The position numbers were made by a program, and so were the translations under genes. 64,000 bases of DNA. Origin: Pseudoponticoccus marisrubri (GTDB lineage Bacteria > Pseudomonadota > Alphaproteobacteria > Rhodobacterales > Rhodobacteraceae). The stretch lies in NCBI RefSeq assembly GCF_001482405.1, contig NZ_LPXO01000001.1:620001-684000 (forward strand), written 5' to 3'. The first letter of the stretch is position 1. The number at the start of each line of letters is the position of its first letter. Below the pieces are notes generated by a model. That model worked only from the letters and a program-made list of their open reading frames with translations, was not told the origin of the DNA and made no database searches. Below are positions 58,226 to 64,000 of the stretch, one piece after another.

Positions 58226-59419
58226 TCAATCGTAGCGGCGCGCGTCCTCGATCACGAGCCCGTCGCGCGGCAATCCGCCGATCGGCACCAGCTCGATCTC
58301 CCCTTTCAACTTCAGCACCTCGCGCACGGTTCCCTCGTAGCGCGCCGGGTCCTCGGCCGCCGTCTCCAGCCGCACGGTCATCACGTCGGCCTCGCCCTGC
58401 CGCGTGGCCACCACGCGAGCACGCGCCACCTCGTCATGGCGCGAGACCAGCTGCGCCACCTGTTCGGGGCGCACGAACATGCCCTTGATCTTGGTGGTCT
58501 GGTCGGCCCGGCCCATCCAGCCCTTGATCCGGGCATTGGTCCGCCCGCAGGGGCTCTCGCCCGGCAGCAGCGCCGACAGATCGCCCGTGGCAAAGCGGAT
58601 CAGCGGGTAGTCGGGGTTGAGCGTGGTCACCACGATCTCGCCCACCTCGCCCGGCGCGACCGGGTCGCCGGTGCCCGGCGTCACGATCTCGACGATGACA
58701 TGCTCGTCGAGGATCATCCCCTCGGGCAGTGCCTCGGGGAAGCCCGGCGGCGGGGCTTCATAGGCGATGTTGCCGAGGTCCGCGGTGGCATAGCATTGCA
58801 GGCAGGCGATGCCGCGGTCGGCGTAATACTGGCGCAGGCTGGGGAACAGTGCCCCGCCGCCCACCGCGGCGCGGGTGATCGCCAGCGTCAGCCCCATCTC
58901 GTCGGCCTTCTCGAGGATCACCTTCAGGTAATCCGGCGTGCCGGCATAGGCGGTCACACTCACGTCATGCGCGGCGCGGGCCTGCAGCTCGGTCTGGCCG
59001 GTGCCGGCGGGCAGCACCGCCGCCCCCACCGCCCGCGCGCCGTTCTCGAAGATCATCCCCGCGGGCGTCAGGTGATAGCCGAAGCAGTTCTGCACGATGT
59101 CGCCCTGCCCGATCCCGCAGGCATTCAGGAAGCGGCCCATGCGCCACCAGTCATGGCCGGTGCCGCCGGGCTCGTAGATCGGGCCGGGGCTCTGGAACAC
59201 GTGGGCGAGGTTCTGCACCGGCAGCCCGCCAAAGGGCGGCTGCGCGGCCTGGCGCTCGGACAGCTCGGCCTTGCGCAGCACCGGCAGCGCGGCCAGCCCG
59301 GACAGATCGTCCAGCGGCGCTTGGCCATGCCGCTCCATCTGCGCGTTCAGCGCCTCCAACTGCGCGGCCTCGCGCGCGTCCCGCGACCGTGTCTCGAGCG
59401 CATCGAAATAGGTGCTCAT
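58226..59419 (-). CDS. PaaK-like phenylacetate-CoA ligase family protein
   Basis: A 397-residue AMP-forming ligase of the PaaK branch. It has VFQSPGPIYEPGG in place of the usual Ser/Thr-rich phosphate loop, a CYATADLGNIAYE adenine-binding segment, RFATGDLSALL (TGD motif) and a C-terminal region with TTKIKGMFVRPEQV, LKLKGEIELVPIGGLPRDG. These support CoA ligation of an aromatic or other carboxylate, but the altered P-loop leaves the substrate unclear. It is divergent from the duplicated hypothetical gene, and a Liv-type ABC transporter lies downstream of that, an association seen with aromatic-acid uptake clusters. Confidence 0.85.
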   Translation of the reverse strand: MSTYFDALETRSRDAREAAQLEALNAQMERHGQAPLDDLSGLAALPVLRKAELSERQAAQPPFGGLPVQNLAHVFQSPGPIYEPGGTGHDWWRMGRFLNACGIGQGDIVQNCFGYHLTPAGMIFENGARAVGAAVLPAGTGQTELQARAAHDVSVTAYAGTPDYLKVILEKADEMGLTLAITRAAVGGGALFPSLRQYYADRGIACLQCYATADLGNIAYEAPPPGFPEALPEGMILDEHVIVEIVTPGTGDPVAPGEVGEIVVTTLNPDYPLIRFATGDLSALLPGESPCGRTNARIKGWMGRADQTTKIKGMFVRPEQVAQLVSRHDEVARARVVATRQGEADVMTVRLETAAEDPARYEGTVREVLKLKGEIELVPIGGLPRDGLVIEDARRYD

Positions 59420-59580
59420 GCCACCCTCCGTTCTTCGTGTTCCATGGGCCGTGGCTGTCCGGACGGCGCCGATGCAGGGCGCCGGGATGCCGCAACGTCA
59501 ATCCCGTTTGATCTGCCGCAAGGCGCGGGTCCCGGCGCGCGCCTACCCTGCCCCCGAGACTGGAGGAGAGAGGGACTGCC

Positions 59581-60396
59581 GTGACCAGTGAATTCGAGCC
59601 GAGGATCCGTTTCGACCGCGACCGCCAGATCATGGAGGCAGATTTCTCCGGCTTCCATTTCGACAGCAGCGCCACGGTCAACCGGTTCTACGACCATATC
59701 GAGGAGCGCATCGCCGCGACGGGAGAGGAGCTGTGGTTCTTCCTCGTCAATCTCAACGACATGCGCATCGACCCGGCGGCCTGGGTGGCCTATGCCACGC
59801 GCGGCAAGGCGCTGAACCTGGCCCATTCCATGGGCTCGGTACGCTTCGACGCCTCGCCCGAGACCGCCGCCCAGATCGAGCGGGCGGCCCGGACCGAGGC
59901 CTTCGATCCCAACCTCTTCACAAACCGCGCCGATGCGCTGGCACGCCTGGCCGAGATGCCCTCGACCCGCCGCACCCGGGTGCAGCACGATCCCTGCTAC
60001 GCCACGGGCGATTTCGTCCGCCGCATCGCCTTCGATTTCGAGCGCGGCATCATGGAGGTCGATTTCTCGCATTTCACCTTCAACCACTCGCGCGACGTGA
60101 ACGATTTCTACGACCACATCGAGGAGCGCATCGCCGATACCGGCCGCGACCGGTGGTTCTTCCTGATCGACTATGACGGCTGCCGCATCCTGCCCGCGGC
60201 CTGGGTGCAATATGCCCATCGCGGCAAGCTGCTGAACCTCGCCCACAGCCTCGGCTCGGTGCGCTACGCACCCGGCTCCGAGACCGAGGCCGAGATCCGC
60301 CTGCGCGCCGAGAGCCAGGATTTCCGGCCCAACATCCGCAACACGCGCGCTGAGGCGCTGGCCCGGATCGAGGAGATGCGCCTCGAACATGCCTAG
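59581..60396 (+). CDS. Unrecognised protein with two tandem ~130-residue repeats
   Basis: A 271-residue protein made of two homologous halves. Half one (~8-125): IRFDRDRQIMEADFSGFHFD, NRFYDHIEERIAATGEELWFFL, WVAYATRGKALNLAHSMGSVRFD. Half two (~145-265): IAFDFERGIMEVDFSHFTFN, NDFYDHIEERIADTGRDRWFFL, WVQYAHRGKLLNLAHSLGSVRYA. No signal peptide or membrane segment is present. The FYDHIEERIA and G(K)xLNLAHSxGSVR blocks are strikingly conserved between halves, which suggests a repeated functional site. I do not recognise the family. GTG at 59581 with GGAGGAGAGAGGG upstream is the start. Its end overlaps the convergent small gene by 4 bases. Confidence 0.85.
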   Translation: MTSEFEPRIRFDRDRQIMEADFSGFHFDSSATVNRFYDHIEERIAATGEELWFFLVNLNDMRIDPAAWVAYATRGKALNLAHSMGSVRFDASPETAAQIERAARTEAFDPNLFTNRADALARLAEMPSTRRTRVQHDPCYATGDFVRRIAFDFERGIMEVDFSHFTFNHSRDVNDFYDHIEERIADTGRDRWFFLIDYDGCRILPAAWVQYAHRGKLLNLAHSLGSVRYAPGSETEAEIRLRAESQDFRPNIRNTRAEALARIEEMRLEHA

Positions 60397-60731
60397 CCCC
60401 GGCCCTTGCCCGGCGCCACCGGCACAAGGCCCAGCGCATCGCGGATATACGGATGGGTGGCCGCCGCGGGCGCCTGTCCGGCTTCGCGGTCGGCCCAGGC
60501 GCGCAGCCGGGCCAGATCGGCCTCGCTCTCCTGCCCCGCCCCGCGGCGCGCCGCCTCCAGCTTGACCAACAGCGCGTCGCGGATCAGCCCGCGCGCCGGT
60601 GCGTCCAGACCCGGCGCACCTTCGGCATCCAGCAGCAGGGAGGCCGGCAGCGCGGCGATGCGCAGATCGGCATCCACCTCGCCCTGCCACCGCTCCAGCG
60701 CCTGCCGCAGGGGTCCGAACCTGTCGCCCAT
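60393..60731 (-). CDS. Hypothetical protein
   Basis: A 112-residue protein of unknown family, rich in alanine, leucine, arginine and aspartate and probably helical throughout; no membrane segment or signal was seen. GGAGGGCAAGCGG precedes the ATG, supporting translation. It converges with the duplicated-domain gene and overlaps its last 4 bases. It is 27 bp downstream of the cupin gene on the same strand. Moderate confidence because small GC-rich frames are prone to chance. Confidence 0.6.
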   Translation of the reverse strand: MGDRFGPLRQALERWQGEVDADLRIAALPASLLLDAEGAPGLDAPARGLIRDALLVKLEAARRGAGQESEADLARLRAWADREAGQAPAAATHPYIRDALGLVPVAPGKGRG

Positions 60732-60758
60732 CCGCTTGCCCTCCGCCGTCCCGGCCCG

Positions 60759-61169
60759 CTACTCGGCCAGTGTCTGGAAGGGGCGGCCCTCCTCCAGCAC
60801 ATGGGTGGTCAGGATCTCGATCGGCGTCTCGCCGGCATTGGTCACGCCCCCATGCACCATGCCCGCGGGAAAGAACATCACCGTGTCATCGGCAAAGTCC
60901 ATCGTGGAGCCGTCGGGCATGGTCGCCGTGCCGCCGGTCACGATCACCGCGTGCTCGTCACCGGGATGGGTGTGCAGCGGGATGCGCCCGCCCGGCGCCA
61001 GCACCAGTTTCGAGACGATCACCACCATCTCGTCATGGCCGGTCAGCAGCTTTTCCTGCAGCACCTCGCGGTTGACCAGATCGGCCGAGCCCGCCGCCGC
61101 GTGGCTGTCGGCCATGGCCGCGAAAGGCATCAGCGCCAAGGCGGCGGCGGCCAGGAACATGCGTGTCAT
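60759..61169 (-). CDS. Secreted cupin-domain protein
   Basis: A 136-residue protein with a signal peptide (MTRMFLAAAALALMPFAAMA, 1-20) and one cupin_2 domain. The first motif is GGRIPLHTHPGDEHAVIVTGG (~60-80) with two His and a Glu for metal binding; the second is VMFFPAGMVHGGVTNAGE (~97-114) with one His. It is likely periplasmic, and its ligand or enzymatic activity is unknown. It lies 29 bp past the ABC ATPase stop in the same orientation, so it may belong to the transporter operon. Confidence 0.88.
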   Translation of the reverse strand: MTRMFLAAAALALMPFAAMADSHAAAGSADLVNREVLQEKLLTGHDEMVVIVSKLVLAPGGRIPLHTHPGDEHAVIVTGGTATMPDGSTMDFADDTVMFFPAGMVHGGVTNAGETPIEILTTHVLEEGRPFQTLAE

Positions 61170-61198
61170 CTCGAAATCTCCCCCCGGGTTGAAAAGGC

Positions 61199-62053
61199 TC
61201 AGGCCAGCCAGCGCTTGCGCCGCCGGTAGGAGCGCACGTCGCGGAACGACCGCCGCCCCTCGTCGGAAACGCCAAGGTAGAATTCCTTGACATCGTCATT
61301 CTCGCGCAGCGCCTGCGCGGCGCCCTCCATCACGACGCGCCCGTTCTCGAGGATGTAGCCCCGATGCGCGTATTTGAGCGCGACATTGGTGTTCTGCTCG
61401 GCCAGCAGGAACGAGACGCCCTCGTTCTCGTTGACCGATTTCACGATCTCGAAGATCTGCTCGACCAGCTGCGGCGCCAGCCCCATGCTGGGCTCGTCCA
61501 GCAGGATCGTCTCGGGCCGGCTCATCAGCGCGCGCCCGATCGCCGTCATCTGCTGCTCACCGCCCGAGGTATAACCCGCCTGGCTGCGCCGCCGCTCCTT
61601 CAGCCGCGGGAAATAGCCATAGACCATCTCCAGGTCCGCCTCGACCGCGCCCTTGCCGTCGCTGCGCGTATAGGCCCCGGTCAGCAGGTTCTCCTCGACC
61701 GTCAGGTGCTCGAAGCAGTGCCGCCCCTCCATCACCTGGATCACGCCGCGCTTCACCAGCGCCGCGGGGTCGAGATCCTGCACCCGCTCGCCCTTGTAGA
61801 CGATCGAGCCCTTGGTGACCTCGCCGCGCTCGGAATGCAGCAGGTTTGAGATCGCCTTCAGCGTCGTGGTCTTGCCGGCGCCGTTGCCGCCAAGCAGCGC
61901 GGTGATCCCGCCCTTGGCCACGTTCAGCGACACGCCCTTCAGCACGAGGATCACGTGGTTGTAGATCACCTCGACATTGTTGACCTCCAGCAGCGCCTGC
62001 CCGGCCTTGCCCGTCTCCGGCGCCTCTGCGGCCCCCTTCGCGGCGTCCAGCAT
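61199..62053 (-). CDS. Branched-chain amino acid-type ABC transporter ATP-binding protein (LivF-like)
   Basis: A 284-residue ATPase. After ~20 hydrophilic residues it has LLEVNNVEVIYNHVILVLKGVSL, Walker A in LLGGNGAGKTTTLKA (~56-70), signature YTSGGEQQM (~162-170) and Walker B ETILLDEPSMGLAPQ (~180-194), then the H-loop region LLAEQN. The C-terminus carries an unusual basic extension (RRSFRDVRSYRRRKRW). Liv family members import amino acids, amides or aromatic acids. The ATG at 62053 has GGAGGAGACGGGA before it; a longer frame to 62140 begins inside the GAGTATTT half repeat and is rejected. Confidence 0.9.
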   Translation of the reverse strand: MLDAAKGAAEAPETGKAGQALLEVNNVEVIYNHVILVLKGVSLNVAKGGITALLGGNGAGKTTTLKAISNLLHSERGEVTKGSIVYKGERVQDLDPAALVKRGVIQVMEGRHCFEHLTVEENLLTGAYTRSDGKGAVEADLEMVYGYFPRLKERRRSQAGYTSGGEQQMTAIGRALMSRPETILLDEPSMGLAPQLVEQIFEIVKSVNENEGVSFLLAEQNTNVALKYAHRGYILENGRVVMEGAAQALRENDDVKEFYLGVSDEGRRSFRDVRSYRRRKRWLA

Positions 62054-62115
62054 TCCCGTCTCCTCCGTCCCGGCCGCGGTGGCGGCCCGCGCGGGACCCC
62101 GGATCGGGGCCCCTG

Positions 62116-62138
62116 CTTTCATCTTTCCGAAAATACTC
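62116..62138. repeat. GAGTATTT-family repeat, solitary right half
   Basis: CTTTCATCTTT (62116-62126) followed by AAATACTC (62131-62138), matching the right arms of the copies at 11513-11535 and 34044-34067. No left arm is present within 100 bp, so it cannot form the hairpin. It lies between the ABC substrate-binding and ATPase genes of one operon. Confidence 0.8.
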
Positions 62139-62180
62139 ATGTGCCCCCGGCGACGCCCGCGCGCCGCCGGGGACGCGTGC

Positions 62181-63479
62181 TCAGTTCGTCACGTTGCACT
62201 CTTCGTTCATCGCCCAGGGCGCATTGGCCTCGGCATATTCGGCGGCCTTCTCGTCGATCAGGTCCTGGTAGCCCGCCACGTTCGGCGTCAGCAGGTCCGA
62301 GACCTTGACGAATTTCTCGCCATCCCATTCCAGCATCCAGCCGCCGGAATGTCCGGTATGGTTGGCACAGCTGGTCTGGAAGGGCGGCACCATGCCGTCG
62401 AGCCCCAGCTCGCTGATCCGCTCCTCGGTCATGTTGATGTTCTCCAGGCCCCAGCGCAGCTGGCTCGCATCGATCTCGGCGGTGCCGTATTCCTCCTGCG
62501 CGACGCGGATGCCCTCGGCCAGGATGGCCGAGATGATCAGGCCGCGGCTGTAGAACACGCCCGACATCTCCTCGGCATTGGACTTGGTCAGGCCCTTGTC
62601 GACCACATGGGTCTGGATGTCGGCCATCACGGGCGCGTCGGGGTTCGGGAAGGACCAGCTGATCGACTTGTAGCCCTTGCCGTCCTCGCCCACGATCTTG
62701 AGGTCGGCATCATGGCCGGCCCACCAGACGCCCAGGAAATTCTCCATCGGGAACTTGGTCTTGACCGCCTCGGTGATGGCGCCCGCGTTCATCGCGCCCC
62801 AGCCCCACATGACCACGTAATCGGGACGCAGGCGGCGGATCTGCAGCCATTGTGCCGACTGGTTCTGCATTTCCTTCAGCCCGACCGGGATCGGCTCCAG
62901 CTCGAAGCCCTTCTCGCCGGCAAGCTTCTCGAGCACCGGGATCGGCTCCTTGCCATAGGGGTGGTCGAGATGCAGGAAGGCGATGGTCTTGCCGTCGAGG
63001 CTGCCCTGACCCTCGAGATACTGCACGATCATGTCGGCCGCGTCCCAGTAGCCCGACGGCGTGTTGAAGGCCCACTGGAAGGTCGTGCCGTCGGCCATGG
63101 GCGAAAAGCCGTAGCCCGGCGCAAGAATCGGGATCTCGTCCACATTGGTCTTGGGCAGCACCTGCAGGGTGATGCCGGTCGACCAGGGCTGGGTCACGAT
63201 CGCCTTGGACTTGGTCTTCTCGTAGCATTCCACGCCCTTCTCGGTGGAATAGCCGGTCTCGCATTCCTCGCCGTTGATGCGGATGCCGCCGATGCCGCCA
63301 TCACGCTCGTTGAGCATGGTCAGGTAGTCGGCCTGCCCGTTCATCAGCGGGATGCCGGTCGCGGCGAAGGGGCCGGTCCGGTAGGCGAGGTTGGGCGCGT
63401 AGAGCTCCTGCGCCATGGCGCTGCCGGCGGTGACACCGGCCACGACCGCGGCGACGGCCCATTTGGTAAAGTGTTTCAT
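62181..63479 (-). CDS. ABC transporter substrate-binding protein (LivK-like)
   Basis: A 432-residue periplasmic binding protein: signal peptide MKHFTKWAVAAVVAGVTAGS (cleavage near AMA-Q, ~22), then a type I fold beginning ELYAPNLAYRTGPFAATGIPLMNGQADYL. GKTIAFLHLDHPYGKEPIPVLEKLA (~155-179) and YVVMWGWGAMNAGAITEAVKT (~217-237) mark the two lobes. A paired-Cys arrangement (GEECET, GVECYEK and the terminal NEECN) may give disulfides. Ligand unknown; the PaaK-like neighbour hints at a carboxylic acid. GGGAGGAGATCCA supports the start at 63479. Confidence 0.92.
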   Translation of the reverse strand: MKHFTKWAVAAVVAGVTAGSAMAQELYAPNLAYRTGPFAATGIPLMNGQADYLTMLNERDGGIGGIRINGEECETGYSTEKGVECYEKTKSKAIVTQPWSTGITLQVLPKTNVDEIPILAPGYGFSPMADGTTFQWAFNTPSGYWDAADMIVQYLEGQGSLDGKTIAFLHLDHPYGKEPIPVLEKLAGEKGFELEPIPVGLKEMQNQSAQWLQIRRLRPDYVVMWGWGAMNAGAITEAVKTKFPMENFLGVWWAGHDADLKIVGEDGKGYKSISWSFPNPDAPVMADIQTHVVDKGLTKSNAEEMSGVFYSRGLIISAILAEGIRVAQEEYGTAEIDASQLRWGLENINMTEERISELGLDGMVPPFQTSCANHTGHSGGWMLEWDGEKFVKVSDLLTPNVAGYQDLIDEKAAEYAEANAPWAMNEECNVTN

Positions 63480-63574
63480 TGGATCTCCTCCCTGAGATTT
63501 GCGCGTCTTTGCTTGTTTGGACCGGCCCGTCCGGCCCGGCTCGGGGGCGGGGCGGACCCCGCCGGTGGCCCCGG

Positions 63575-64000
63575 TCAGTAGGGGAAGGGCCAGATGATCA
63601 GCTTCTCCCGGATCAGCCGCCACAGCTGCGCCAGCCCATGCGGCTCCACGATCAGGAAGAACACGATCAGCCCGCCCACGATCATGATGTTGAGATGCTC
63701 GACCATGGCGCTGTCGATCGGGATGCCGAAGGCCGCGGGCAGCAGGTTCAGCACCACCGGCAGCCCCACGATCAGCGCGGCGCCAAGGTAGTTGCCCAGG
63801 ATCGAGCCCAGCCCCCCGATGATGGCGATGAACAGCACCTGGAAGCTCAGCGGGATGTCGAAGACATTGGGCTCGGCCGCGCCCTTCCACGAGAAGACGT
63901 AGAGCGCGCCGGCCACGCCCACGATGTAGGACGAGATCGCGAAGGCGGTCAGCTTGGAGCGCATCAGGTTGATGCCGATCAGCTCGGCCGCGATGTCCAT
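63575..64000 (-). CDS. ABC transporter permease (LivM-like), 5' partial
   Basis: The C-terminal 142 residues of a LivM permease; the gene continues past the right edge, and the Met at the boundary lies within the usual internal DIAAELIGIN sequence. SSYIVGVAGALYVF, FIAIIGGLGSILGNYLGAALIV and GGLIVFFLIVEPHGLAQLW are hydrophobic segments typical of the family, with the EAA-like contact loop in GGLGSILG. It precedes the binding-protein gene by 95 bp on the same strand, so these form one operon with the ATPase. Confidence 0.92.
   Translation of the reverse strand: MDIAAELIGINLMRSKLTAFAISSYIVGVAGALYVFSWKGAAEPNVFDIPLSFQVLFIAIIGGLGSILGNYLGAALIVGLPVVLNLLPAAFGIPIDSAMVEHLNIMIVGGLIVFFLIVEPHGLAQLWRLIREKLIIWPFPY

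Overview
This is a GC-rich, densely packed bacterial chromosome segment of about 64 kb. It most likely comes from an alphaproteobacterium of the Rhodobacterales (Roseobacter/Paracoccus-type). The indications are family-level: lineage-typical small families (DUF1643, DUF3035, DUF4170, SDHAF4/DUF1674, TIGR01459 HAD), a zinc-free type B L36, two FAD-GcvT dimethylglycine-dehydrogenase-like genes, a PHA synthase, and a divergent Kdo transferase next to lpxK. No phage, insertion sequence, CRISPR array or rRNA gene was seen. The region looks like core genome with regulatory and repeat novelty in its intergenic spaces.

Layout. Bases 1-9.8 kb carry a 5'-partial unknown gene, rpsO, an RTX protein, a PLP dehydratase, Trm112- and LON-domain proteins, a CnoX-like thioredoxin, exonuclease III, an aspartoacylase-like hydrolase, a GNAT enzyme and a peroxiredoxin. 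From 10 to 19.7 kb lie an aldehyde dehydrogenase, a pseudouridine synthase, and a minus-strand cluster: XRE-cupin regulator, GFA protein, DMGDH-like enzyme, homocysteine methyltransferase, second DMGDH-like enzyme. This cluster probably channels methyl groups from betaine or sarcosine-type compounds. A free methionine-R-sulfoxide reductase and a thiolase follow. At 21-23.4 kb a STAS/HATPase pair is separated from two DUF805 membrane proteins by a 433-bp spacer. That spacer holds two copies of a hairpin element whose stem shows compensatory changes, the best candidate here for an undescribed structured RNA.

From 23.4 to 37 kb come gshA, rsmE/ubiA (divergent), an OmpA-type protein with a small coiled-coil partner, a HAD phosphatase, a MaoC hydratase, a split and divergent MnmC pair (FAD oxidoreductase and MnmD), an EamA transporter, a soluble lytic transglycosylase and dapA. 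From 37 to 46 kb the minus strand holds two M16 peptidases (one lacking the zinc motif), a DUF3035 lipoprotein, lspA, purH, a heparinase-like protein and rsmB. From 46 to 54.5 kb are an SDHAF4 protein, dapB, rbfA, a phosphodiester glycosidase, pmbA, a cysQ-like gene, DUF4170-waaA-lpxK, an N-formylglutamate amidohydrolase, tRNA-Val(GAC) and rpmJ. The last 10 kb contain a PHA synthase with an in-frame TAA before a conserved tail, a degenerate caspase-like/peptidoglycan-binding protein, a PaaK-like ligase, an unrecognised internally duplicated protein and a Liv-type ABC transporter that runs off the right edge.

A recurring theme is palindromic DNA at convergent gene ends: arrays of back-to-back perfect palindromes (37.1 and 56.4 kb), a dispersed inverted repeat with GAGTATTT/AAATACTC ends (11.5, 34.0 and a half copy at 62.1 kb), and a duplicated hairpin at 31 kb. 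All calls come from reading the sequence; no database search was run.
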